DNA of 8,291 bases from positions 1-8,291 of the forward strand of contig JAUZEX010000875.1 of the NCBI GenBank assembly GCA_030838815.1. The letters run 5' to 3'. Under the pieces are notes generated by a model. It saw nothing but the letters and a program-made list of their open reading frames with translations, had not been told where the DNA came from and did not search any database. Positions 1 through 5,118 of this stretch are shown piece by piece. The stretch's first letter is position 1; every line of letters begins with the position of its first letter. The translations under genes and the position numbers were made by a program. This DNA comes from Actinomycetota bacterium (lineage in GTDB: Bacteria > Actinomycetota > Acidimicrobiia > IMCC26256 > BP-133).

Positions 1-265
1 GGCTCAGGCCGTTCACCGCCGCTCAAGCCGACGACTTCTACGAGCTCGTCTGCGAACGGCGCCGCTCCTCGCTGATCTTCACGTCGAACCGTCAACCCGC
101 TGACTGGTATGGGCTTTCCCTAACCCCGTTGTCGCAGAAGGGATTCTCGACCGCGTCGTAGACGCGGCCCACCACATCTTCATGGACGGCAAAAGCCATC
201 GGCCGACCAAACGACCCGGCCGCCGACCCGCCCTGACCAAGGACCCTGGCTGGCCAGAATCATGA
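1..265 (+). pseudogene. istB: IstB-like helper ATPase of an IS21-family element, 3' part, frameshifted
   Basis: This is the C-terminal part of the IS21-family transposition helper (DnaA/AAA+-type ATPase that assists the IstA transposase); the N-terminus lies outside the window. From base 3 the frame reads DDFYELVCERRRSSLIFTSN, then RQPADWYGL, the conserved late part of IstB (sensor strand ending TSNR, then DWY). At about 111-120 the frame breaks: the zero frame runs on to a stop at 159-161, while the -1 frame continues the expected family ending NPVVAEGILDRVVDAAHHIF and MDGKSHRPTKRPGR to a stop at 263-265. Adding one T in the CTTTCCC run restores an uninterrupted DWYGLFPNPVVAE, so the simplest reading is a one-base deletion. 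The junction is not a canonical X XXY YYZ slippery heptamer, so programmed frameshifting is unlikely. A sequencing error in a homopolymer is the alternative. Confidence 0.88.
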
Positions 266-295
266 CCAGGTAACCTGCACACCACGAGACCCAGG

Positions 296-343
296 TGGGG
301 AATTCCGTGACGGACACCCTGGGGAATTACGTGACGGTCGACA
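296..343 (+). repeat. IS21 terminal repeat, two direct copies (296-316 and 320-343)
   Basis: Copy 1 is TGGGGAATTCCGTGACGG followed by ACA; copy 2 is TGGGGAATTACGTGACGG followed by TCGACA. They share all but one of the first 18 bases and end ACA, with 3 bases between them. Multiple subterminal repeats of this kind are known transposase-binding sites in IS21-family elements; that role is inferred here from family knowledge. Confidence 0.8.
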
Positions 344-475
344 ACCGAAGGCACCGGGACCGTCCTCGGTCGGGTGCGAGACGACGATGGCATGGAGTAG
401 TACAGCCTGGCCGTGGATGGTCGCCCGGACCTGATCTCCGTCGAAGGTCCTCGACTTCAGCCCACCGGAGAGCAT
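344..475 (-). pseudogene. Possible small gene cut off by the IS insertion
   Basis: On the minus strand an open frame with reasonable GC-rich third positions runs into the IS end. From ATG at 475 it reads MLSGGLKSRTFDGDQVRATI, then HGQAVLLHAIVVSHPTEDGP, reaching exactly the IS boundary after 44 residues and continuing in frame into IS sequence. The frame is also open upstream of this ATG (LVQYLALDAHPKARAIVEIF precedes it), so the start could lie further up, overlapping the plus-strand gene at 553-813. I do not recognise a family. No ribosome binding site is obvious before the ATG. The peptide has the look of a folded protein, but it could be a chance open frame, common at this GC content. Confidence 0.3.
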
Positions 476-552
476 CGCCAGCGGGAAGATTTCTACGATG
501 GCTCGAGCCTTCGGGTGAGCGTCGAGGGCGAGGTATTGGACAAGGCCGTCGC

Positions 553-813
553 ATGCGGGTCCGATGGCACCACGAAGAAGGTCTCGTTGTGCTCTCCCTC
601 TGGCAAGGCTCGTCATGCACCGGAACATTCCGCATGCCGGTCCAAGACGCGGCCCGCTTGATCGGAGCCCTCGCTGACAGCCTCGCCGACGCGGCAGGCT
701 CTCTCGGCGGGACGACGGCTCCGCCGAGAAGGTGGTCGGACACCTTCCGAGGCTGGCTCCGCCGCCGGCCGTCAGCCAAGGTTCTGCCGTTGAGGATCGT
801 CGGCGGCGCGTAG
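553..813 (+). CDS. Small hypothetical protein (86 aa)
   Basis: The sequence MRVRWHHEEGLVVLSLWQGS, then SCTGTFRMPVQDAARLIGAL, resembles small actinobacterial hypothetical proteins with a 'VVLSLWR...C.GTFRLPVED...LI' core. Two predicted beta strands (about residues 11-17 and 22-28) are followed by an amphipathic helix (about 31-48) and a basic, Arg/Pro-rich tail. The role is unknown; no membrane segment or catalytic motif is visible. I chose ATG 553 because the family-like sequence begins right after it, while the frame upstream (open to the IS end) is Arg/Ser-rich and unlike protein. A ribosome binding site is weak (a GAGG at about 530, 20 bases upstream). It is convergent with the tetR pseudogene, 66 bases away. 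Confidence 0.65.
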   Translation: MRVRWHHEEGLVVLSLWQGSSCTGTFRMPVQDAARLIGALADSLADAAGSLGGTTAPPRRWSDTFRGWLRRRPSAKVLPLRIVGGA

Positions 814-816
814 CGC

Positions 817-840
817 GAAAGTGCCGTTTGCTGCTCGGGA
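817..840 (+). repeat. Dispersed AGTGCCG repeat, copy R1
   Basis: GAAAGTGCCGTTTGCTGCTC followed by GGGA, starting 4 bases after the stop of the 86-aa gene. It fits the pattern AAAGTGCCGYT-N-CT-N-CTCGGG shared with the copies near 2682, 7419 and 8030. Confidence 0.45.
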
Positions 841-879
841 CGGATCGACCAGGCTCACCTGGGCGTGTCGTGTCAAGGG

Positions 880-1487
880 TCAGGGCTTGCGCTTGCGCGG
901 ACGCTGGTCGCGGAGGCCGTCCATCAGGAGATCGAGGAGCCGGCCGGCCTGGACCCGTTGGGCCGGCTCGCCGGCGGCGAGCGACGTCCCGCTCAGGCTC
1001 ACCAGCACGTCGTCCGGATCGAGGTCCGACCGGAGGGTCCCGGCTGCGGCGCCGGCCTCGAGCAGCGTCGCGACCGCCAGCCTCAGGCGGTCGCGGCTCT
1101 CGGCGAAGGGGTTCCCGCCGGAGGCGATGACGGCTCGGAGCGAGTCGGCCATGCCGCGTTTGGTCGCCAGGTAGTCGATGACGCAGTCCATCCACGCCCG
1201 CGTTGCCTCGTCGGGCGGCTGGCCTGCAGGAGCTCCTGGACAGCGTCGCACAGGCAGGCGAGCTCGTTGCGGTAGGCGGCTTCGACCAGCGCCTCGCGGG
1301 TCGGGAAGTGCCGGTAAAGCGTCCCGATGCCAACCCCGGCTTCCTTGGCGATGGCGTCGAGCGGCACGTCGGGCCCGTCCTCGGTGAAGGCGCGCACCGC
1401 CACCTCCAGCAGCCGTTGGCGGTTGCGCTGGGCATCGGCGCGCAGGGGACGCGTCCCAGTGGACCCGGATGTCTTGGTGGGTGACAC
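880..1487 (-). pseudogene. TetR-family transcriptional repressor, frameshifted
   Basis: A TetR-family repressor of about 202 residues if repaired, usual for the family. The start is GTG at 1487, preceded by a strong AGAAGGAGA ribosome binding site. Residues 1-92 carry the N-terminal helix-turn-helix: RNRQRLLEVAVRAF (22-34), IAKEAGVGIGTLYRHF (46-61), then PTREALVEAAYRN. At the CCC run at 1213-1215 the frame breaks; the next frame continues DEATRAWMDCVIDYLATKRG and runs to the stop at 880-882 through a ligand-binding domain ending LLDLLMDGLRDQR. One added C restores the join. Repressors of this subtype often sit divergent to a dehydrogenase, as here. If the deletion is real, the DNA-binding domain remains but the dimerisation/ligand domain is lost, so the neighbouring dehydrogenase would be derepressed. 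A homopolymer sequencing error is a serious alternative. The inducer is unknown. Confidence 0.88.
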
Positions 1488-1520
1488 GTCTCCTTCTCTC
1501 CTCGTGGCGCGTCCCCCGAC

Positions 1521-1551
1521 TTGACTAACCGGAGGGCCCTCCGGTTAGAGT
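1521..1551 (+). promoter_or_regulatory. Candidate promoter of the short-chain dehydrogenase gene
   Basis: TTGACT at 1521-1526 is a near-consensus -35 box. TTAGAG at 1545-1550 (or TAGAGT at 1546-1551) serves as -10 with an 18-19 base spacer. The spacer is filled exactly by the first palindromic operator, so a bound repressor would block RNA polymerase. The boxes are weak outside the -35, so this is inference from position. Confidence 0.5.
1525..1548. promoter_or_regulatory. Operator O1: perfect 24-bp palindrome
   Basis: The core is AACCGGAGG-GC-CCTCCGGTT, extended by CT/AG on either side into a perfect 24-bp palindrome. It lies in the tetR/SDR divergent region between the candidate -35 and -10, and is the expected shape of a TetR-dimer operator. 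Confidence 0.82.
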
Positions 1552-1558
1552 CCCCCGT

Positions 1559-1578
1559 AACCGGAGGCTCCTCCGGTT
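1559..1578. promoter_or_regulatory. Operator O2: second copy of the palindrome
   Basis: AACCGGAGG-CT-CCTCCGGTT has both 9-base arms identical to O1 and differs only in the two central bases. Its centre is 32 bp from that of O1, about three helical turns, so two repressor dimers would sit on the same face of the DNA. It falls near the expected transcription start of the dehydrogenase gene. Confidence 0.8.
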
Positions 1579-1586
1579 CTGATCGT

Positions 1587-1605
1587 ACCGGACGATCGCT
1601 CCGGT
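1587..1605. promoter_or_regulatory. Possible degenerate third operator O3
   Basis: ACCGGA-N7-TCCGGT keeps the outer arms of O1/O2 with a one-base longer centre (CGATCGC). It lies in the 5' leader of the dehydrogenase transcript, with its centre about 27.5 bp from O2. It may be a weak site or a decayed copy. Confidence 0.45.
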
Positions 1606-1640
1606 TCCCGCTTCGTCTCACCGAGCACGCAGGAGAAACC

Positions 1641-2576
1641 ATGAATTCGGTCACTCGCGTCGTCACGCCCTTCACCGCCCAGTCCGCCGCCGCAGATGTC
1701 CTCGCCGGCGTCGACCTCACCGGCCGGCGTGCTGTCGTCACCGGCGGATCGTCCGGGATCGGTATCGAGACCGCCCGGGCGCTCGCCGGCGCCGGCGCAG
1801 CCGTGACCCTGGCCGTCCGCAGCCTCGACGCGGGCGAGCGCGCCGCCGACGACGTCATCGGTTCGACCGGGAACAAGCAGGTGCTCGTGGCGCCGCTGGA
1901 TCTCACCGATCGGGCCTCCGTCGCCGAGTTCGTCGCCGCCTGGGACGGGCCGCTCCATATCCTCGTCAACAACGCCGGCGTGATGGCGACGCCGGAAACG
2001 CACACCCCGGAGGGCTGGGAGCTGCAGTTCGCCACCAATCATCTCGGCCACTTCGCCCTCGCCGTCGGGTTGCGCCGGGCGCTCGCCGCCGAGGGAGCGC
2101 GGATTGTCTCCGTGAGCTCGGCCGGCCACCTGCTCTCGCCGGTCGTCTTCGAGGACATCCACTTCCGGCGCCGGCCCTACGATCCCTGGACGGCGTACGG
2201 ACAGTCGAAGACCGCCAACATCCTCTTCGCCGTCGAGGCCAGCCGGCGGTGGGCGGACGACGGCATCACCGCCAACGCCCTCATGCCCGGATCGATCCGG
2301 ACCAACCTCCAGCGCCATGTCAGCGAGCAGGACCTGGAAGAGGCCCGGGGCCGGGTGGGCGTCGTCCAGCAGAAGACCCCGGTGCAGGGTGCGGCGACGT
2401 CGGCCCTGCTCGCCGGCTCGCCGTTGCTCGACGGCGTCGCCGGCCGCTACTTCGAGGACTGCAACGAGGCGGCGCCCAACCAGCCCGGCACCGGCACCGG
2501 CGTCGCGCCCTACGCCCTCGACGCCGAGGCCGCCGGGCTGCTGTGGACCGTGTCGCACAGCACGCTGGCGCTGTAG
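1641..2576 (+). CDS. Short-chain dehydrogenase/reductase (SDR), 311 aa
   Basis: An NAD(P)-dependent oxidoreductase of the classical SDR type, closest in style to the retinol-dehydrogenase-like / WW-domain-oxidoreductase-like proteins of actinobacteria. Visible motifs: TGGSSGIG (34-41), the Rossmann dinucleotide-binding glycine motif; DLTD (87-90); NNAG (110-113); structural/catalytic Asn133; Ser160 in SVSSAGH; and YGQSK (186-190) with catalytic Tyr and Lys. Length fits the roughly 300-residue subgroup with an extended N-terminus and C-terminal tail. ATG 1641 follows AGGAGAAACC, a good ribosome binding site. The frame is open further upstream, but that stretch covers the operators. It is divergent from the tetR gene and probably repressed by it through O1/O2. 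The substrate cannot be read from the sequence: an alcohol, aldehyde or ketone, possibly xenobiotic or lipid-derived. Confidence 0.93.
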   Translation: MNSVTRVVTPFTAQSAAADVLAGVDLTGRRAVVTGGSSGIGIETARALAGAGAAVTLAVRSLDAGERAADDVIGSTGNKQVLVAPLDLTDRASVAEFVAAWDGPLHILVNNAGVMATPETHTPEGWELQFATNHLGHFALAVGLRRALAAEGARIVSVSSAGHLLSPVVFEDIHFRRRPYDPWTAYGQSKTANILFAVEASRRWADDGITANALMPGSIRTNLQRHVSEQDLEEARGRVGVVQQKTPVQGAATSALLAGSPLLDGVAGRYFEDCNEAAPNQPGTGTGVAPYALDAEAAGLLWTVSHSTLAL

Positions 2577-2614
2577 GTGGCAGCTCCGCCGGGCCGGCCC
2601 CCGCCCGCCCACCG

Positions 2615-2638
2615 CTGGCCACGTCGAGCGCTGGCCAG
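2615..2638 (+). terminator. Hairpin after the SDR gene, possible terminator
   Basis: CTGGCCA at 2615-2621 and TGGCCAG at 2632-2638 form a 7-bp stem with a 10-base loop, 38 bases after the SDR stop. There is no T-run after it, so intrinsic termination is uncertain; in high-GC actinobacteria such tail-less hairpins are sometimes functional. The same bases also form a 9-base direct repeat (CGCTGGCCA). Confidence 0.3.
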
Positions 2639-2681
2639 TAGCCCCTGCGATCAACCGAAACCCACTCCTCCAGGAGCGAAG

Positions 2682-2731
2682 AAAGTGCGTTACTTCTTGG
2701 GTCGGAAGCGCCGGAGGATCCGTGGGACGAG
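2682..2731 (+). repeat. Dispersed repeat, long copy R2
   Basis: Starts AAAGTGCGTTACTTCTTGGG and continues with TCGG, CGGAGGATCC and GACGAG. It matches the stretch at 7419-7460 at about 37 of 40 aligned bases with three small gaps, counted by eye. It lacks the second C of AGTGCCG. Confidence 0.6.
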
Positions 2732-2836
2732 GCGCCGCGACGCGAGGATCAGTGTCTGCCTGTACTGCGGCCCTACGCCTTCGATGTCTCTCTGATGCTC
2801 AACGGCGAGCGCACGCAGGATTTCCTGGCCGTCCAC
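2690..2836 (-). CDS. Doubtful small minus-strand reading frame (48 aa)
   Basis: From a GTG at 2836 the frame reads VDGQEILRALAVEHQRDIEG, then VGPQYRQTLILASRRLVPRI, with a very basic end (LRRFRPKK) and TAA at 2690-2692. Codon third positions are GC-rich and the composition is protein-like: a helical, positively charged tail. The frame is open further upstream but less convincing there. No clear ribosome binding site is visible. Its 3' end overlaps the repeat copy R2, so the similarity between R2 and 7419-7460 might reflect two relics of one gene rather than a regulatory repeat. I do not recognise a family. Confidence 0.25.
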   Translation of the reverse strand: MDGQEILRALAVEHQRDIEGVGPQYRQTLILASRRLVPRILRRFRPKK

Positions 2837-2866
2837 CTCGTTATGGTGCCACCTAATGCACACACT

Positions 2867-2900
2867 GAAGTGCCATGCGCGATCGGGTCGCGATACCCGA
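2867..2900 (+). repeat. Dispersed repeat, weak copy R3
   Basis: GAAGTGCCATGCGCGATCGG followed by GTCGCGAT keeps the AAGTGCC and CGGGTCG blocks but not the central bases. It is listed for completeness of the family. Confidence 0.25.
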
Positions 2901-2984
2901 GTTACAGATGCGCTCGAGTCGCTTGGCCAAACGACGGTGATACGCCGAGAAGGGATCACCGACTGCCCGAGCGAACTCATGGGG

Positions 2985-3188
2985 ATGGCTAGCTGGCGAG
3001 GCCGCGTGGCACACCTTGCGTCGCCCTGGCAATGGGGCCAGGCTGCCTTCGCGGTGTTCGTCGTCGGCGTCCTGGCGCTATCTGTGGCAGTGCTGGTCCG
3101 AGCGGCAACGGGGCCCGTCTCCACGTCCGGGAAGGTCGTTATTCGGCGGCTCGAACCGGCCGTAGCGCGCAGCGTCCTTGGCGGCTGA
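2985..3188 (+). CDS. Small single-pass membrane protein (67 aa), hypothetical
   Basis: MASWRGRVAHLASPWQWGQA leads into a strong hydrophobic segment, AAFAVFVVGVLALSVAVLV (about residues 20-40), flanked by Arg, then a short polar basic tail. This suggests a one-TM protein. The start is uncertain: ATG 2979 and ATG 2985 are both in frame, the frame stays open up to about 2856, and there is no clear ribosome binding site nearby (a GAGAAGGGA sits about 25 bases upstream of 2979). It is followed after 13 bases by repeat copy R4. I do not recognise a family; it could be a relic of a larger gene. Confidence 0.4.
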   Translation: MASWRGRVAHLASPWQWGQAAFAVFVVGVLALSVAVLVRAATGPVSTSGKVVIRRLEPAVARSVLGG

Positions 3189-3201
3189 CGCCAAGCCCCT
3201 G

Positions 3202-3225
3202 GAAGTGCCGTTGCCGGGCGGCTCG
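3202..3225 (+). repeat. Dispersed AGTGCCG repeat, copy R4
   Basis: GAAGTGCCGTTGCCGGGCGG followed by CTCG, 13 bases after the stop of the 67-aa frame and about 75 bases before the predicted leaderless promoter of the next gene. Confidence 0.4.
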
Positions 3226-3277
3226 AGCTGGGCGACTTCGGCTACCGGTCCCCTGGTTTCCGAGCGGCACGACGAGG

Positions 3278-3283
3278 CACACT
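3278..3283 (+). promoter_or_regulatory. Candidate -10 box placed for leaderless translation
   Basis: CACACT lies exactly at -12 to -7 relative to the GTG at 3290. There is no Shine-Dalgarno sequence upstream. The same geometry recurs at 5107-5112. It suggests that transcription starts at the first base of the start codon, a frequent arrangement in actinobacteria. Confidence 0.4.
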
Positions 3284-3289
3284 TAGGCA

Positions 3290-3499
3290 GTGACGAGAGG
3301 GGACGTTCCGAAATATCCATTTCCACGGTTCACTTGGGGTGACGAGGTCCGGGTACTAGACGAACCCCGGCGGGACCCCGAGCGGATCGGTACCGTCTGT
3401 GCGTTCACTGACGAGCCTGGGATCGGCTGGGTGTACTTGGTCGAGTTTGGCGGCGGCGCCGAGGCTGAGTTTCCAGAGGCGCGGCTGGAGACCGCATAG
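3290..3499 (+). CDS. Small soluble protein (69 aa), probable SH3-like beta barrel, unknown function
   Basis: Reads MTRGDVPKYPFPRFTWGDEV, then RVLDEPRRDPERIGTVCAFT, then a strand IGWVYLVEFGGGAEAEFPEA and LETA. The pattern F.WGD.VRV, then IGTV, then W.YLVEFG.G...F.EA.LE is that of a small all-beta domain seen in short hypothetical proteins that resemble SH3-like barrels or immunity-type proteins. That comparison is from memory of such sequences and is not a family assignment. The net charge is acidic, with no signal peptide or membrane segment. Start GTG 3290 is supported by the -10 box placed for a leaderless message. The stop overlaps the dispersed repeat copy R5. It is probably a monocistronic unit. 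Confidence 0.72.
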   Translation: MTRGDVPKYPFPRFTWGDEVRVLDEPRRDPERIGTVCAFTDEPGIGWVYLVEFGGGAEAEFPEARLETA

Positions 3500-3520
3500 G
3501 TGCCGCTTGCGGGCGCTTCG
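3499..3520 (+). repeat. Dispersed repeat, copy R5
   Basis: GGTGCCGCTTGCGGGCGCTT starts on the last base of the preceding stop codon. It keeps GTGCCGYT but has G in place of the A before it and lacks the CTCGGG block. Confidence 0.3.
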
Positions 3521-3765
3521 CCGGGGGTTCCAGTTGAGTGATCATGGTGAGATGCAACGGCGCCACGCTCGTTCTGTCAGGCCCGAGGCCGACCGAGCGC
3601 TCGAGGTCGATGGGCGGCGGTGACTGCACGACGGCCGGTGGTGTTGTGCTTCTGGCGTGCGCGTCCGGGGGGGCGTGAAGATTCCTGCCCATTCGGGCGG
3701 AGCGTCCCGGCCAATCTGGCTGGTCGTCGCTGGTATGGGATCGGCCGGTTCTTCACTCTTGGGGG
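3500..3765. other. Intergenic stretch before the surface protein
   Basis: There is no confident gene. A 44-codon frame (ATG 3544 to TGA 3678; MVRCNGATLVLSGPRP...) has no ribosome binding site and ends in a Gly/Ala stretch, so I do not call it. Two short hairpin-forming inverted repeats are visible (GCCC-ATTC-GGGC near 3688, GCCA-ATC-TGGC near 3712). A weak CACTCT box lies at -12 to -7 of the GTG at 3766. Confidence 0.5.
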
Positions 3766-4905
3766 GTGCGAGCAGCGAACGAGGCGTCGCCGGCGGGCCG
3801 TCGGTGGCGCCGGCGGGCCGGGGTGGCGTTGGCGGTCGTGGTGACCGTCACCGCCGGGGTCGTGGTGTACCGGGGCGACGGGAGCCCCAAGGTCGAGGTG
3901 ACAGCCGGCCACCGGCCGTCGGCCGGCGACTACGAAGCTCCGCCGTCCGTCGACGAGACGACCTCGTCTACGGAGGCGGCGACGACGTCGAGCACCGGCC
4001 GGAGCGCGCCGGGCAGCACGGCGAAGACGGCGACCATGCACCGCGTCCAGGCGCCCACGTCGTCGACGACAGCCACCACCCACAGGGCGACCACGACTAC
4101 CACCGCGGGGCCGACGACCACGACGACGACGGCCCCCGCCGCCGATCCGCACGCCCCGGTCGACTTCGCCCCGAAGTCCGACGGCACCGGAGGTTGGCTC
4201 CTGCGCCGGGAAGGCTCCGTCACCGCCCTCGGGTCGGCGCAGCCGCTCGGCGACGCCGCCGGCCGCATCCACGACGATGCCGCCTCCCGCTTCCACAACG
4301 AAGCCGTCGGGATCGCCACGACCCCGTCCGGCGCCGGCTACTGGATCGCCACCGCCCGTGGCGAGGTCTTCCCCTTCGGCGACGCCACCCCCCGGGGGTC
4401 GATGGCCAACACCGTGATCGCCTCGCCGATCGTCGCTTTCAGCGCCACTCATACGAGCGAGGGGGCGCAGGGGTACCTGATGACCGACGGGCGGGGCAAC
4501 ATCTACGACTTCTCGACCGCTGCCGTTCCGGGGCATGAGGTGCCGGAACGTCCCCAGCCGGTCGTCGCCGTTGTCGCCGCCCCGAGCGGTGTGGGGCACT
4601 GGCTGCTGCAGCGCGACGGCAAGGTCGAGGTCGCTCCCGACTCGCTCTTCGTCGGGGGCACACCGGTCAACGACGGCACCTGGGAGGCGGTCGACATCGC
4701 GGTGACGCCCAGCGGCCGCGGGTACTGGGTCATGACCGACAACTTCGGCGTGTTCAGCTTCGGCGACGCCCAGTTCAAGGGGTCCGCCGGCGGTGTGGGT
4801 CACGGTCCGGCGGTGGCGATCGTGGCCAACCCGGCTGGAGACGGCTACTGGGAGGTGGCCGCCGACGGCGCCGTCTACGGCTTCGGCGCCCCCCACTGGC
4901 TCTGA
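3766..4905 (+). CDS. Membrane-anchored surface protein with Thr-rich linker and six propeller-like repeats (379 aa)
   Basis: Three parts are visible. Residues 1-17 are polar and basic (RRWRRR), followed by a membrane segment at 18-35 (AGVALAVVVTVTAGVVVY) with no lipobox or obvious cleavage site, so probably an N-terminal anchor. Residues about 60-128 are a Thr/Ser/Pro-rich, mucin-like linker with runs of six Thr. From about 143 to the end there are six repeats of 40-45 residues with the core G-Y/H-W-x(4-7)-G-x-V-x-x-F-G-D/A: GGWLLRREGSV, AGYWIATARGEVFPFGDA, QGYLMTDGRGNIYDF, VGHWLLQRDGKVEV, RGYWVMTDNFGVFSFGDA, DGYWEVAADGAVYGFGA. Such repeats are frequent in exported proteins of Acidimicrobiia and probably form a six-bladed beta-propeller; that fold is inference. 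The ligand is unknown. Start GTG 3766 lacks a Shine-Dalgarno sequence, and a CACTCT at -12 to -7 may serve a leaderless message. Confidence 0.88.
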   Translation: MRAANEASPAGRRWRRRAGVALAVVVTVTAGVVVYRGDGSPKVEVTAGHRPSAGDYEAPPSVDETTSSTEAATTSSTGRSAPGSTAKTATMHRVQAPTSSTTATTHRATTTTTAGPTTTTTTAPAADPHAPVDFAPKSDGTGGWLLRREGSVTALGSAQPLGDAAGRIHDDAASRFHNEAVGIATTPSGAGYWIATARGEVFPFGDATPRGSMANTVIASPIVAFSATHTSEGAQGYLMTDGRGNIYDFSTAAVPGHEVPERPQPVVAVVAAPSGVGHWLLQRDGKVEVAPDSLFVGGTPVNDGTWEAVDIAVTPSGRGYWVMTDNFGVFSFGDAQFKGSAGGVGHGPAVAIVANPAGDGYWEVAADGAVYGFGAPHWL

Positions 4906-4920
4906 GCGCCGGTCGCAACG

Positions 4921-5013
4921 TCAGCGGGACAGGCCCCGCTTGCGCAGGGCCGGAGCGATGGCCTCGACGACCTTCTCGACCGCGGAACTGAGGAGCGACG
5001 GCACCTCCGCCAC
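4921..5013 (-). pseudogene. Possible minus-strand gene remnant (C-terminal helix)
   Basis: The frame ends VAEVPSLLSSAVEKVVEAIA, then PALRKRGLSR, stop at 4921-4923. This is a well-formed amphipathic helix with a basic end, unlike the Arg/Pro-rich noise of other shadow frames. A GTG at 5013 gives 30 residues. The frame is open further upstream but there runs opposite the small membrane-protein gene and looks random. It may be a tiny gene or the tail of a lost one; no family is recognised. Confidence 0.25.
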
Positions 5014-5055
5014 CCCGGCGAAGCCTCTCCGGTCCCCGGTAGACGAGCCGCTGAC

Positions 5056-5080
5056 ATAGTGCCGTTCTGGGCGGTTCAGT
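5056..5080 (+). repeat. Dispersed AGTGCCG repeat, copy R6
   Basis: ATAGTGCCGTTCTGGGCGGT followed by TCAG, about 30 bases before a second GGTGCCGGT and about 50 before the -10 box of the next gene. Confidence 0.35.
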
Positions 5081-5106
5081 CCCTCGTCGGTCCGGTGCCG
5101 GTCTGG

Positions 5107-5112
5107 GACACT
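5107..5112 (+). promoter_or_regulatory. Candidate -10 box placed for leaderless translation
   Basis: GACACT lies at -12 to -7 of the GTG at 5119, the same box type and spacing as before the gene at 3290. No Shine-Dalgarno sequence is present. Confidence 0.4.
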
Positions 5113-5118
5113 GGCGGA

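Larger units (their letters stand above)
1..343 (+). mobile_element. Right-hand end of an IS21-family insertion sequence
   Basis: The element is identified by the istB 3' end and, 30 bases after it, two copies of a TGGGGAATT...CGTGACGG...ACA sequence typical of IS21-family ends, which carry repeated transposase-binding sites. The last copy ends in CA at 343, matching the TG...CA outer dinucleotides of the family, so I place the boundary there. The left end and istA are outside the window, so a target-site duplication cannot be checked; the first flanking bases are ACCGAAGG (344-351). Confidence 0.82.
2577..2984. other. 408-bp stretch without a confident gene
   Basis: Between the SDR stop and the one-TM protein I see only the hairpin at 2615-2638, two copies of the dispersed repeat (2682 and 2867) and a weak minus-strand frame ending at 2690. 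Plus-strand frames here are Arg-rich and lack start signals. Confidence 0.6.

Noticed and set aside
344..640. DUF429-like nuclease, suggested by ARAIVEIFPLAM
   Set aside because: Only a short stretch resembles the family's 'VEVYP' segment; the following sequence does not fit.
1305..1315. Another AAGTGCCGGT on the plus strand
   Set aside because: It lies inside tetR and encodes part of the conserved TLYRHFP segment, so it is coding constraint, not a repeat copy.
260..2038. A 592-codon minus-strand open frame spanning the IS end, the small gene, tetR and part of the SDR
   Set aside because: It crosses the promoter region and three better-supported genes, and its sequence is mostly Arg/Pro/Ser/Ala noise typical of high-GC shadow frames. 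Only its last part, next to the IS, was kept as a doubtful remnant.
1545..2654. A long minus-strand frame opposite the SDR gene
   Set aside because: It is the complement of a well-supported SDR with all catalytic motifs; Gly/Arg-rich with no fold-like features.
3577..4896. A 439-codon minus-strand frame opposite the surface protein
   Set aside because: It is low-complexity Arg/Gly sequence; the plus strand has a clear TM segment, linker and six repeats.
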